Assembly: GCF_003675855.1 (NCBI RefSeq)
Contig: NZ_RCIH01000001.1
Span: forward strand, 186,001-250,000
Direction of reading: 5' to 3'
Origin: Halostella salina
GTDB taxonomy: Archaea > Halobacteriota > Halobacteria > Halobacteriales > Natronoarchaeaceae
Length of the DNA: 64,000 nucleotides
In this document: in pieces, positions 1 through 8,476 of the stretch
Position numbering within the stretch: the first letter of the stretch is position 1
Layout: each line of letters starts with the position of its first letter
Notes under the pieces: generated by a model
What the model was told of the DNA's origin: nothing
Seen by the model: only the letters and a program-made list of their open reading frames with translations
Database searches by the model: none
Made by a program: the position numbers and the translations under genes

Positions 1-339
1 GTTCGGCACCGCACAGAGGAACGCGCCCGGCTCGTCGCCCTCGTTCCGGTACCAGTGGACGACGCCCGCCGGGATCAGGAGGCTGTCGCCCGCGCCCACG
101 ACGCGCTCCTCGCCGTCGATCCCGACGACGTACTCGCCGTCCAGCACGTACTGCTCGTGTTCGACCGCGTTGGTGTGTTTCGGCACCGTCGCGCCGGGAT
201 CCAGGGTGAACCGCCGGATGGCGAAGTTGGGCGCACCGTCGCTCGCATCGACCAGCACGCCCTTCGAGAGGCCCTCTGCGGCGTCGACCGGTTCGTACTC
301 CACCTCGTCCGCGCGGCGGATCAATGGGTCCGCGTCCAT
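1..339 (-). CDS. Cupin-domain protein (C-terminus cut by window edge)
   Basis: The visible 113 residues form a single small cupin barrel; the frame runs off the left edge, so the C-terminus is unseen. Likely metal ligands are His55, His61/Glu62 and the second-motif His95 in 'GDSLLIPAGVVHWY', in the usual two-motif cupin arrangement. The start is the ATG of MDADPLIRRADEV. Such single-domain cupins bind a metal and small ligands, and the substrate cannot be predicted. It is transcribed away from the M50 protease gene to its right, with 83 bases between them. Confidence 0.8.
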   Translation of the reverse strand, partial: MDADPLIRRADEVEYEPVDAAEGLSKGVLVDASDGAPNFAIRRFTLDPGATVPKHTNAVEHEQYVLDGEYVVGIDGEERVVGAGDSLLIPAGVVHWYRNEGDEPGAFLCAVPN

Positions 340-388
340 AGCCGACCGTACGCGCCGACCGCCGTAGTCCTGTCGGGACCACGGGGAC

Positions 389-398
389 CGTTTTAATA
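389..398 (+). promoter_or_regulatory. TATA-like box for the M50 protease gene
   Basis: The run 'gttttaatag' is centred about 29 bases before the ATG. That spacing predicts a transcript that starts at or a few bases before the start codon, as is common in haloarchaea. Confidence 0.45.
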
Positions 399-422
399 GC
401 CAGCCCTCGAACATCCCACACC

Positions 423-1595
423 ATGCGAAGCTTCCGCATCGGCTCCCTGTTCGGGATCCCGATCAAGCTCGACCTCACGTTCCTGATCGTCTTGCCGTTG
501 TTCGCCTACCTGATCGGTTCGCAGGTCGGGCCGACGACGGACGTGTTGAACACCGTCTGGTCGGCCGGGATCACGACGGGACCGCTCACCGAGGGCGCGA
601 CGCCGTGGGTGCTCGGGTCGGCCGCCGCGGTCGGCCTGTTCGTCGGCGTCGTCCTCCACGAACTCGGCCACTCGCTCGTGGCGATGCGCTACGGGTTCCC
701 GATCGACTCGATCACGCTGTGGATCTTCGGCGGGATCGCCTCCTTTTCCGAGATGCCCGAGGACTGGAAGCAGGAACTGCAGATCGCCATCGCCGGCCCG
801 GTCGTCAGCGTGGCGGTCGGTGCGGTCTGTTACGCCGCGCTCGTCTCGCTCCCGGCGTCGCTGGACGCCGTCAAGTTCGTCGTCGGCTATCTCGCGATCC
901 TGAACTTCGTGCTGGCCGTCTTCAACATGCTGCCGGGGTTCCCGATGGACGGCGGGCGCGTCCTGCGGGCGCTGCTCGCCCGGAACAGGCCGTACGCTCG
1001 GGCGACCCAGATCGCCGCCGAGGTCGGGAAGGGCTTTGCCCTCCTGCTCGGGCTCTGGGGGCTGTTCAACTTCCAGATCCTGCTCGTCGGCATCGCCTTC
1101 TTCATCTACATCGGCGCGTCCAGCGAGTCCCAGCAGGTGACGATGAAGGCGGCCTTCCAGAACGTCACGGTCCGGGATCTGATGACGCCCCGGGAGGACC
1201 TCCACACGGTCGGTCCCGACGCCTCCGTCGCCGAACTGATGCAGCGGATGTTCACCGAGCGCCACACGGGCTACCCGGTCGTCGACGGCGACGACCTCGT
1301 GGGGCTGGTCACGCTGGACGACGCCCGCGAGGTCAAGGAGGTCGAGCGCGACGCCTACGAGGTGTCGGAGGTGATGAGCCGCGACCTGCGGACCGTCTCG
1401 CCCGACACCGACGCCATGACCGCGATCGAGGACATCCAGCGCCACGGGATCGGCCGCCTGCTCGTCGTCGACGACCGGGGCGACCTGGTCGGTCTCATCT
1501 CGCGGACCGACGTGATGACCGCGTTCAACATCATCCAGTCGACCGGGTCGCTTGAACCCGCCCGCGAGGCGGGGACGGCCGAGCGCGCCGACTGA
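423..1595 (+). CDS. Site-2-type M50 metalloprotease with a C-terminal CBS pair
   Basis: A 390-residue integral membrane zinc protease of the M50 (site-2 protease) family. The zinc-binding HELGH is at residues 79-83 inside a hydrophobic segment, and the third-ligand motif 'NMLPGFPMDGG' lies near residue 177. About five or six hydrophobic segments fill residues 15-235. Two CBS domains (about 245-370) follow; in this subfamily they usually sense adenine nucleotides or ionic state. Family members cut membrane-embedded substrates such as anti-sigma-like regulators. The substrate here is unknown and no partner gene adjoins it. Confidence 0.9.
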   Translation: MRSFRIGSLFGIPIKLDLTFLIVLPLFAYLIGSQVGPTTDVLNTVWSAGITTGPLTEGATPWVLGSAAAVGLFVGVVLHELGHSLVAMRYGFPIDSITLWIFGGIASFSEMPEDWKQELQIAIAGPVVSVAVGAVCYAALVSLPASLDAVKFVVGYLAILNFVLAVFNMLPGFPMDGGRVLRALLARNRPYARATQIAAEVGKGFALLLGLWGLFNFQILLVGIAFFIYIGASSESQQVTMKAAFQNVTVRDLMTPREDLHTVGPDASVAELMQRMFTERHTGYPVVDGDDLVGLVTLDDAREVKEVERDAYEVSEVMSRDLRTVSPDTDAMTAIEDIQRHGIGRLLVVDDRGDLVGLISRTDVMTAFNIIQSTGSLEPAREAGTAERAD

Positions 1596-1608
1596 GCGAC
1601 CGGGATCC

Positions 1609-1618
1609 GTCATATATA
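1609..1618 (+). promoter_or_regulatory. TATA-like box upstream of the phosphatase gene
   Basis: 'tcatatatag' lies about 60 bases before the next ATG. It predicts a leader of roughly 35 bases for the low-molecular-weight phosphatase gene. Confidence 0.4.
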
Positions 1619-1673
1619 GTTCTCGGGAGCGCACATAGCAACCGCTTTTCCCTGCTCCCCGAAAGACAGCGCC

Positions 1674-2099
1674 ATGAGCCACGACACGGTTCGATTCGGG
1701 TTCGTCTGCGTCCAGAACGCCGGCCGCAGCCAGATGTCGGCCGCCTTCGCCGAACGGGAGATCGAACGCCGCGGTCTCGGCGACCGCGCGGCGGTCCTCA
1801 CCGGCGGTACGCACCCCGCCGACGCGGTCCACGACGAGGTGGTCGAGACGATGCGGGAACGCGACATCGACCTCTCGGACCGTCAGCCTCGTGAGGTGAC
1901 GACCGGCGAACTGAACGACTGTGACGTGGTGGCGACGATGGGCTGTTCGACGCTCGAACTGGACGCCGACGTGGATACGCGGGACTGGGACCTCACCGAC
2001 CCCGACGGCAAAGCCCCCGACGAGGTCCGTGCGATCCGCGACGAGATCGAAGAGCGCGTTCGGGCGCTGTTCGACGAGCGGTTCGGCGAGGCGGCGTAG
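1674..2099 (+). CDS. Low-molecular-weight protein-tyrosine-phosphatase / ArsC-like protein
   Basis: A 141-residue protein with the P-loop CVQNAGRS near the N-terminus (Cys12, Arg18, Ser19), the C-x5-R-S signature of low-molecular-weight phosphatases and thioredoxin-type arsenate reductases. The late acidic motif 'DWDLTDPDGK' supplies the likely general-acid Asp. Phosphatase and arsenate-reductase members are hard to separate by sequence. The ArsN2-like acetyltransferase about 2.5 kb away is weak support for an arsenic role. The PHP-family gene starts 31 bases after its stop and is probably co-transcribed. Confidence 0.85.
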   Translation: MSHDTVRFGFVCVQNAGRSQMSAAFAEREIERRGLGDRAAVLTGGTHPADAVHDEVVETMRERDIDLSDRQPREVTTGELNDCDVVATMGCSTLELDADVDTRDWDLTDPDGKAPDEVRAIRDEIEERVRALFDERFGEAA

Positions 2100-2130
2100 T
2101 TTCAAGTCGCCGCCAGCCGTTCCTCCGGCC

Positions 2131-2907
2131 GTGCGGGACTATCACGTCCACTCGAACTACTCCGACGGCCGGTTCCTCCCGGCGATGGTCCGCGCGGCGA
2201 GCGACGCCGGACTCGACGCGGTCGGGTTCGCCGACCACTGCACCATCTCGGCCCGCGCGGAACCGCGGGCGATCCGCGCGAAACTGGGGTTCAATCTGGA
2301 CCGGACGTACGAGCGCCGCCGTCAGGGTATCGAGCAGGTGCGGGCCGATGCCGACATCGACGTGTACGACGCCGTCGAGATGGACTACGCCCCGGCGGAC
2401 GAGGAGCGAATCGCCGGCTTCCTCGACGAGGCGGGCTTCGACTACGCCGTCGGGAGCGTCCACGAGGTCCGCGGGCTGAACGTCCAGAACCCGGCGAACT
2501 TCAGGGGGATGGCCGACGCCGAGCGCGACGCCGTCGTCGACGAGTACTTCGACGCGCTCGTCGCCCTCGCCGAGTCGGAACTGTTCGACGTGGCGGCCCA
2601 TCCGGACCTGATAGAGCGCGTGCCGCCGTTGCGCGGCCGCGCGACCGCCGACCACTACCGCCGGGCGGCCCGGGCCTTTGCCGACTCCCCAACCGTCCCC
2701 GAGATAAACGCCGGACGCGCCCTGCGGGACGAGTCGGTCGTCCACCCCGAATCGGCGTTCCTCGACGCCCTCCGCGACCGCGACGTGTCCCTCACCGTCG
2801 GCACCGACTCGCACATGCCCGGAGAGATCGGCGAGCGCGCGGCGTTTCTCGACGATTTCCTCGCGGAACGGGGGATCGACCCGGTCGCTCCGCCGGCGCT
2901 TCGGTGA
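2131..2907 (+). CDS. PHP-domain phosphoesterase (histidinol-phosphatase-like)
   Basis: A 258-residue protein of the PHP superfamily, which hydrolyses phosphate esters at a multi-metal centre. The HxH motif is at the very start ('YHVHSNYSDG'), followed by 'FADHC', 'AVGSVHEV', 'DVAAHPDL' and the terminal 'VGTDSHMP', all expected metal ligands. The GTG start places the HxH at residues 5-7, as is usual for the family; an upstream in-frame start would add residues that overlap the phosphatase gene. Histidinol phosphatase is one possibility, but no other histidine-biosynthesis gene is nearby, so the substrate is open. Confidence 0.82.
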   Translation: MRDYHVHSNYSDGRFLPAMVRAASDAGLDAVGFADHCTISARAEPRAIRAKLGFNLDRTYERRRQGIEQVRADADIDVYDAVEMDYAPADEERIAGFLDEAGFDYAVGSVHEVRGLNVQNPANFRGMADAERDAVVDEYFDALVALAESELFDVAAHPDLIERVPPLRGRATADHYRRAARAFADSPTVPEINAGRALRDESVVHPESAFLDALRDRDVSLTVGTDSHMPGEIGERAAFLDDFLAERGIDPVAPPALR

Positions 2908-2997
2908 CGGTCGCGCCGCCGGGGCCACCGGTCAGCCGCATCGCGCGGTCGGTCCGGTAACACTCGTGTCACCTGGTTTCGCCCCCGTCCGAGAAAC

Positions 2998-3008
2998 CGT
3001 ATAAGCGC
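2998..3008 (+). promoter_or_regulatory. TATA-like box deciding a leaderless GTG start
   Basis: 'ccgtataagcg' is centred about 27 bases before the GTG of the dioxygenase gene. This spacing supports a leaderless transcript and that start codon. Confidence 0.5.
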
Positions 3009-3029
3009 CGGACCCCTAGGATCGCTATC

Positions 3030-3989
3030 GTGACCACCACACCCGACAGCGGGGACCGAACCGTCGGTCTCCACCACGTAACGGCGATAGCGAACGACCC
3101 CGGGGCAAACGTCGCGTTCTACACGGACGTTCTCGGGCTCCGTCTCGTCAAGCAAACGGTGAACTTCGACGACGTGGAGACGTACCACCTGTACTACGGC
3201 GACAAGGTCGGCACGCCCGGGACGGCGATGACCTTCTTCCCGTTCGCGAACGGCACTTCCGGGACCGTCGGCCGAGGCCAGCCGAGCGCGACGGCGTTCG
3301 TGATCCCGGAGGGGTCGGTCGACTACTGGACCGACCGACTCGAATCAGAGGGCGTCGACCGCGACGACCCCGTCGAGCGCTTCGGCGAGACGGTCGTCCC
3401 GTTCCGCGACCCGGACGGCCAGCCGCTCGAACTCGTCGTCGGCGAGAGCGACATCGAGCCGTGGGCGGACGGGCCGGTCCCGGCCGAGCACGCCGTCCGC
3501 GGGTTCCACGGCGTGACGCTGGATTCGCTCGACCCCGCCGCCACCGACGGCGCGCTGTCGGCGCTGGGCTACGAGGCCGTGGCCGAGGAGGGCGACCGGA
3601 CGCGCTACCGGGCGGCGGGCGACCGCGCCGCGGTCGTGGAGGTGCTCGACCGCCCCGACGGCCGCCACGGCCAGCAGGGGGTCGGCACCGTCCACCACGT
3701 CGCCTTCCGCGCGCCGGACGAGGAAACCCAGCTAGCGTGGCGGGAACGCCTCGTCGACGCCGGCTACCGCGTCACCGAGCAGAAGGACAGGCAGTACTTC
3801 AAGTCGATCTACTTCCGCGAGCCGGGCGGGATCCTCTTCGAGGTGGCGACGGACGGTCCCGGCTTCACCCGGGACGAGTCGGTCGACGAACTCGGCTCGG
3901 ACCTGCAACTCCCGCCGTGGCTCGAAGGCTCGCGCGAGTCGATCGAGGCGGCGCTGCCGCCGCTGGCGGGCGCGGAGGCGACACGATGA
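3030..3989 (+). CDS. Ring-cleaving dioxygenase of the VOC superfamily (MhqO-like)
   Basis: A 319-residue protein with two vicinal-oxygen-chelate halves. The first begins 'LHHVTAIANDP' (metal His15/16) and the second 'FHGVTLDSL', with later metal-ligand motifs 'GTVHHVAFR' and 'IYFREPGGILFEVAT'. This two-domain type includes Bacillus MhqA/MhqO, proposed to cleave hydroquinone or catechol rings. It overlaps the following hydrolase gene by four bases (ATGA), so the two are translationally coupled. In Bacillus the mhqN-mhqO-mhqD operon pairs the same two families, so a role in quinone or electrophile detoxification is inferred. Confidence 0.85.
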   Translation: MTTTPDSGDRTVGLHHVTAIANDPGANVAFYTDVLGLRLVKQTVNFDDVETYHLYYGDKVGTPGTAMTFFPFANGTSGTVGRGQPSATAFVIPEGSVDYWTDRLESEGVDRDDPVERFGETVVPFRDPDGQPLELVVGESDIEPWADGPVPAEHAVRGFHGVTLDSLDPAATDGALSALGYEAVAEEGDRTRYRAAGDRAAVVEVLDRPDGRHGQQGVGTVHHVAFRAPDEETQLAWRERLVDAGYRVTEQKDRQYFKSIYFREPGGILFEVATDGPGFTRDESVDELGSDLQLPPWLEGSRESIEAALPPLAGAEATR

Positions 3990-4627
3990 GCGGCCCGCAC
4001 CAGGATCAGCCGCTCGTCACCGCCGGCGCGGACATCGACGCGGCCGACGCCGCGGTGGTGCTGGCCCACGGCCGCGGCGCGACCGCCCGGAGCATCCTCG
4101 GGATGACCGCCGAGTTCGACGCCGACGGCGTCGCCTACCTCGCGCCGCAGGCCGCGCGCAACACCTGGTACCCCAACTCCTTCCTCGCGCCCGTCGAGCA
4201 GAACGAACCCGGTCGGACCTCGGGCCTGCAGGCGATCGAGGACGCGATCGAACGTGCCACCGACGCGGGGATCCCGGTCGAGCGCGTCGGCGTGATGGGG
4301 TTCTCGCAGGGCGGCTGTCTCGCCAGCGAGTTCGTCGCGCGCAACCCGCGGCGCTACGGGTTCCTCGCGGCGCTCTCGGGCGGCCTCATCGGCGAGACCG
4401 TCGACCCGGACGCGTACGAGGGGTCGGTCGAGGGGACGCCGGTGTTCCTCGGCTGCAGCGACGTGGACCCGCACATCCCGCTGGAGCGCGTCGAGGCGAC
4501 GACCGCCGCGTTCGAGCAACTCGGCGGCGACGTGACCGAGCGCATCTACGAGGGGATGGGCCACGGCGTCAACGAGGACGAGATCGAGTTCGTCGGCGGG
4601 CTGGTCGCCGACATCGCGTCGGCCTGA
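3986..4627 (+). CDS. Alpha/beta hydrolase (phospholipase/carboxylesterase family, MhqD-like)
   Basis: A 213-residue serine hydrolase. The nucleophile elbow GFSQGG has Ser107; the likely acid is in 'CSDVDPHIP' and the catalytic His in 'GMGHGVNEDE', completing the triad. 'LAHGRGATA' near residue 27 forms the oxyanion region. Its start overlaps the stop of the preceding dioxygenase gene, so the pair is one unit. The hydrolase probably acts on esters or ring-cleavage products; the exact substrate is not visible. Confidence 0.87.
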   Translation: MSGPHQDQPLVTAGADIDAADAAVVLAHGRGATARSILGMTAEFDADGVAYLAPQAARNTWYPNSFLAPVEQNEPGRTSGLQAIEDAIERATDAGIPVERVGVMGFSQGGCLASEFVARNPRRYGFLAALSGGLIGETVDPDAYEGSVEGTPVFLGCSDVDPHIPLERVEATTAAFEQLGGDVTERIYEGMGHGVNEDEIEFVGGLVADIASA

Positions 4628-4647
4628 CGGCAGCGACGCCGGCCCGG

Positions 4648-5088
4648 TCACAGCGACTTTCGCATGCACGTCGCCGCCGCGGGACAGAGGTCGTCGAATT
4701 CGGCGGTTCCCCGGAGCGCCGTCGGTGCGGCATCGCGTTCGACGACCTCGTACCCGCGGGCCGCGAAGAACGCCGCGGCGGTCGTCGTGAGCAAGTATAG
4801 CGTCCCGACGCCGTCGGCGCTGGCCTCTGCCTCCAGCGCCTCGCACAGCGCCGCGCCGTACCCCTCCCCACGGGCCGACCGATCGACCACGACCGAGCGG
4901 AGCAGGCCCGCGTCACCGTCTCGTTCGACGCCGCCGACGCCGACCCGCTCGTCGCCGTCCGATGCGACGTAGAAACAGTCCGGCTTCTCCCGCACGTCAG
5001 CCGTCGGCAGATCGTTCGCTGCCAGCAGCGTCTCGACGTAGTCGAGCGCGTCGTCGGCCGGACGGAGGGTGAGCAGCGCGTCGCTCAT
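4648..5088 (-). CDS. arsN2: GNAT acetyltransferase, ArsN2-like
   Basis: A 146-residue GNAT-fold protein. The acetyl-CoA pyrophosphate-binding loop is 'RSARGEGYGAALCEAL' (about residues 70-85). The C-terminal half with 'LYLLTTTAAAFFAARGY' and 'TAEFDDLCPAAATCM' matches the pattern of ArsN2 proteins, which are found with arsenic-resistance genes and are thought to acetylate organoarsenicals or related amines. It converges on the dioxygenase-hydrolase operon with about 20 bases between the stops. Generic GNAT activity on another substrate remains possible. Confidence 0.72.
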   Translation of the reverse strand: MSDALLTLRPADDALDYVETLLAANDLPTADVREKPDCFYVASDGDERVGVGGVERDGDAGLLRSVVVDRSARGEGYGAALCEALEAEASADGVGTLYLLTTTAAAFFAARGYEVVERDAAPTALRGTAEFDDLCPAAATCMRKSL

Positions 5089-5184
5089 GGGCCCACCTGA
5101 CGCGGGCGAGCGGCTAATAGCTTCCCCGGCGGTCGTCCTGCCGCCTGGTGAAGCTATTTCGGTCGCGCCGTCCAACGGCCACGT

Positions 5185-5505
5185 ATGACGTACTCCCACG
5201 TCAACTACGAGGACGTCGACGAGGTATCGGACGGGCTAACCTTCCTGCGCGACCCGCTGGACTGCGAGAACCTCGGCGTGTCCGTGCTGGAGTGCGATCC
5301 GGGCTGGGAGGGGATGGCTCACGACCACGGCGACGAGGGCCACGAGGAGGTGTACCTCCTCGTCGACGGCTCGGCGACGGTGACCGTCGACGGCGAGGAC
5401 GTGGCGATGGAGGCCGGCGACGCGATCCGCGTTCCGCCGGGTGCCGAGCGCCAGATCAGCAACGGCGACGCGGAGAGCACGTTCGTCCTGGCCGGCGCGC
5501 CGTAG
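5185..5505 (+). CDS. Small cupin-domain protein
   Basis: A 106-residue single-domain cupin. The first motif contains 'AHDHGDEGHEEVYLLVDG', giving several candidate metal ligands (His-x-His and a following Glu), and the second is 'GDAIRVPPGAERQI', where the usual histidine is replaced by Glu/Arg. The barrel may therefore bind its metal with fewer ligands or none. It stands alone between convergent and divergent neighbours. No substrate can be assigned. Confidence 0.8.
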   Translation: MTYSHVNYEDVDEVSDGLTFLRDPLDCENLGVSVLECDPGWEGMAHDHGDEGHEEVYLLVDGSATVTVDGEDVAMEAGDAIRVPPGAERQISNGDAESTFVLAGAP

Positions 5506-5549
5506 CCGCGCGCGCCGTCCTGTCGTCTGTCACCGACGAACGCGGCGGA

Positions 5550-7196
5550 TCAGCCGCCGTCGACAACATGAATGCGTCCGATCTTCTGCCCGTTGCGGGT
5601 TATCGCTAGCTCCTTCGGCGCTGCGAGCCCACCGACCGAGAACCGGACTTCCTCCGTCTCGCCCGCGGGGACGGTGACCGTCCTGTCCGCGAGCTTGTAG
5701 CCGACGTGTCGCAGACGGAACACCACCCGTTCGGCACTGTCGCCGGTGTTCGTGACGGTTATGGTCGCCTCGATCTCCGTTTCGGCCGGCACGTCGGCCG
5801 CGCTCACCGACACGTCGAGGTTCGGGGCCGTCCTGTGCCCCGAGAAGGCCGCCTCCTTCGTCGGCGGGGTCCCCTCCCAGGGGCTGTCGCCGCCGAGGTG
5901 GCCGACGCCGTCGCTGGTCGGGAGCCCGGAGGGGCACGACGACCCGGGCGCGGCGTCGGTGTACCCGTCGAACAGGTTGCCACAGATCGCCCGCTGGTCC
6001 GACGGTAGCGGGTTGCTGTCGCGGCCGGGCCGTGCCGACGCCCGGAGCAGGTCGACCGCGTCGCTTCTGTTGCCGGTGAACACGTTCCCGTAGATGGCGT
6101 GGCCCGTCCCCATCTGACGTTCCGTCTCAGTCTGGGGTTCCGCCAGATACGTTCCGGGGTCGCTCAGGAACGCCACCGGGCCGATCCCGACGGCCGTGCC
6201 TTTCGCGTTCCGGATCACGTTCCATCGAACGGTACAGTCACGCCCGCCGAGAGAGACCGACCGCGAGTAAAAGCTATCGTCCGACTGCACCCCGCCGGCG
6301 TCGGTACAGTACTCGACCGTGATGTTTCTCGTCCCCTCCTTGCAGTCGACGAGTTCGGCGTGTGGGTGTCCCTCGGAGTTGTCGATGTGGTGGACCCGGA
6401 CGTTGCGGGTGTGGTCGTAGTCCTCGAAGTTGCCGCGCCGCGCCAGGTTGTCGGCGGCCGTCCCGAGATACACGACCTCGCCGTAGTGGCCGTCACGCTC
6501 GCTGAACAGCCAGTACGCGCCCGCCGGACCGATGACTTTGAAGCCGCCGATCTCCGAGTTCTTGATGCGCTTGCTGTTGATGAGTGCGCCCCCGGCGTGA
6601 CCGATCCGGTGTGGCGAAACGACCAGCCCCTCGATGTAGCCGACCTCCGCGGCGGACGAATTGAGGAAGATGAGATGCGTCGGAGCGTACGACTCCGCTT
6701 GCTCCGGTTCGTCGGGGTTGTACAGGCCGCTAAACGTCAACCCCGTGATGTGGACGTAGCTCGCGTCCACGCCCAGCGCCTCCCACTCGTTGTCCCGTGG
6801 CGGTTTCAGGACGGCGTCGGGCGGTCCCGTGAGGGTGAGGGGTGCGTCCGGCTCCCCGCCGTCCTGTATTCTGACGTACTCGTAGTACTCGCCGGGGTGG
6901 ACGTACACCGTCTCGCCGGGGCCGGCCCGGTCGAGGGCAGTCTGGATCGATGCCAGCGGTTTCGCTTCGGTCCCGGGGTTCGCGTCGTCCCCGTCCAGCG
7001 ATACGTGTAACACGGCGGATCGGTCGTCGTCGGTCCGCTCCGAGTCGGCCGCCGAAGTCGGTGTCTGTGCCGTCCCCGTCGTTCCCGACGTCGTCGTGTC
7101 GGCGGTCGTCCCGGTCGGCGACGCCCCCTGACAGCCGCCGAGCGTGCCGGCGACCGCTGTCGCGAGCAGTTGACGGCGGGAGACACGTTGGTTCAT
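5550..7196 (-). CDS. Tat-exported lipoprotein with a right-handed beta-helix
   Basis: A 548-residue exported protein. The N-terminus has a twin-arginine motif (SRRQLL) followed by a hydrophobic stretch and a lipobox ending 'LGGC', so it is probably lipid-anchored outside the membrane. A Thr/Ser-rich linker (about residues 25-60) precedes a DUF1565-like start ('VSLDGDDANPGTEAKPLASIQTAL') and a right-handed parallel beta-helix (about 60-430), typical of pectate-lyase-like polysaccharide-binding or -cleaving proteins. Residues about 450-548 look like a CARDB-type beta-sandwich. No catalytic residues are clear. It resembles in design, not sequence, the second exported beta-helix protein at 26.8 kb. 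Confidence 0.82.
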   Translation of the reverse strand: MNQRVSRRQLLATAVAGTLGGCQGASPTGTTADTTTSGTTGTAQTPTSAADSERTDDDRSAVLHVSLDGDDANPGTEAKPLASIQTALDRAGPGETVYVHPGEYYEYVRIQDGGEPDAPLTLTGPPDAVLKPPRDNEWEALGVDASYVHITGLTFSGLYNPDEPEQAESYAPTHLIFLNSSAAEVGYIEGLVVSPHRIGHAGGALINSKRIKNSEIGGFKVIGPAGAYWLFSERDGHYGEVVYLGTAADNLARRGNFEDYDHTRNVRVHHIDNSEGHPHAELVDCKEGTRNITVEYCTDAGGVQSDDSFYSRSVSLGGRDCTVRWNVIRNAKGTAVGIGPVAFLSDPGTYLAEPQTETERQMGTGHAIYGNVFTGNRSDAVDLLRASARPGRDSNPLPSDQRAICGNLFDGYTDAAPGSSCPSGLPTSDGVGHLGGDSPWEGTPPTKEAAFSGHRTAPNLDVSVSAADVPAETEIEATITVTNTGDSAERVVFRLRHVGYKLADRTVTVPAGETEEVRFSVGGLAAPKELAITRNGQKIGRIHVVDGG

Positions 7197-7290
7197 AGGG
7201 CTACCGTCTCTCGATTAGCGCCTGCCGGTAATTATCCTACTGTGCGGGAACTGTGCACGCCGCGCACACCGAAGCAGTCCGCGCCGCCCG

Positions 7291-8349
7291 TCAGAACTCC
7301 GTCACGACCTCGACGCCGACCGCGTCGAACTCGCTCATCGCGGCGAGGCGGTCGGAGACGTCGCCCAGCGCGACGGTGTCGGTGACGAGCGCCTCCGGAT
7401 CGACCCGGCCGTTCGCCAGCAGGCGGAACAGCTCCTCGTAGCGCGTCGGCGGCATCCCGCGAGATCCCTCGACGGTCAGGTCGCGCTGGACGATGTCGTC
7501 GACGGGGAGCGGGATCTCGCCGCGGTCGTCGTCGCCGGTGAGGCCGACCTGCACGTGGACCCCGCCGCGGGCGAGCGAGTCGAGCGCCGTCCGACAGGTC
7601 TCGGCGGTCCCGAGCGCGTCGACGGAGACGTCGGCCCCGCCGACCAGTTCCCGGACGCGGCCCGGCACGTCGTCGACCGCGTCGGCGTTTATCGTCTCGA
7701 CCGCGCCCACGTCTTCGGCCAGTTCCAGTGGTGCGTCGCGTACGTCGACGGCGACCGGCGTGCCGCCGAGTGCCGCCGCCACCTGCACGGCCGAGAGCCC
7801 GACGCCGCCGCAGCCGACCACGACGACGCGGTCGCCGCCGTCCACGCCCGCCACCGCGTCCAGTCCCTCGAACGCCGTGACGAACCGGCAGCCGAGGCTG
7901 GCGGCCGCGGTCGCGGACACGTCGTCCGGGAGCGGGACGGCGTTCACGTCCGCGTTCGGGACGTGGAACGCCTCGGCGAACGCGCCCGGCGCGGCGGGGC
8001 CGAAGCCGAGCGCCGTGGCTCCCTCGCAGTAGTTGGTTTTCCCGCGGCGACACGCCGGGCAGGTGCCGTCCGCGAGGTTGAACGGGACGACGACGCGGTC
8101 GCCCGGTTCGACCGACTCGACTTCCTCGCCGACTTCGCGGACGACGCCGGCCGGCTCGTGGCCGAGCACCTGCCCGGTCGGGACGCGGTCGTCGACCCAG
8201 TCGCCGTGGCCCTGCCAGGCGTGCCAGTCGCTCCGGCAGATCCCGCAGGCCTCCGTCTCGACGACGACGCCGTCCGGGTCGGCCGTCGGCTCGGGCAGGT
8301 TGCGCTCCGCGAGCGGTTCGCCGTACGATTCGAGGACGAGCGCGCGCAT
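7291..8349 (-). CDS. Zinc-dependent alcohol dehydrogenase
   Basis: A 352-residue medium-chain dehydrogenase. The catalytic-zinc motif is 'CGICRSDWHAW', followed by 'GHEPAG'. The structural zinc lobe shows 'CPACRRGKTNYC', with three visible cysteines and a fourth position less clear. The Rossmann glycine motif is 'VVGCGGVGLSAVQVA' near residue 170. The family oxidises alcohols or polyols with NAD(P)+; sequence alone does not give the substrate. It faces the DUF3267 gene across a 127-base divergent intergenic region. Confidence 0.87.
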   Translation of the reverse strand: MRALVLESYGEPLAERNLPEPTADPDGVVVETEACGICRSDWHAWQGHGDWVDDRVPTGQVLGHEPAGVVREVGEEVESVEPGDRVVVPFNLADGTCPACRRGKTNYCEGATALGFGPAAPGAFAEAFHVPNADVNAVPLPDDVSATAAASLGCRFVTAFEGLDAVAGVDGGDRVVVVGCGGVGLSAVQVAAALGGTPVAVDVRDAPLELAEDVGAVETINADAVDDVPGRVRELVGGADVSVDALGTAETCRTALDSLARGGVHVQVGLTGDDDRGEIPLPVDDIVQRDLTVEGSRGMPPTRYEELFRLLANGRVDPEALVTDTVALGDVSDRLAAMSEFDAVGVEVVTEF

Positions 8350-8444
8350 GGCGGGGAATGGTCCGCCCGCGGGATTAGTGGTTGGGATGGCGGCGAACGG
8401 GGCGGCGAGCGCCGACGCGCCGCGCGGACCCGACAGCCGTGCGA

Positions 8445-8455
8445 TACGTTAAGGC
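8445..8455 (+). promoter_or_regulatory. TATA-like box for the DUF3267 gene
   Basis: The run 'tacgttaaggc' is centred about 27 bases before the ATG, consistent with a leaderless transcript. Confidence 0.4.
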
Positions 8456-8476
8456 TGGCCCCGTCGATGACGCGGT

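Noticed and set aside
393-2105. Minus-strand open frame of 570 codons across the M50 and phosphatase genes
   Set aside because: Both plus-strand genes have clear motifs; the antisense product has no domain.
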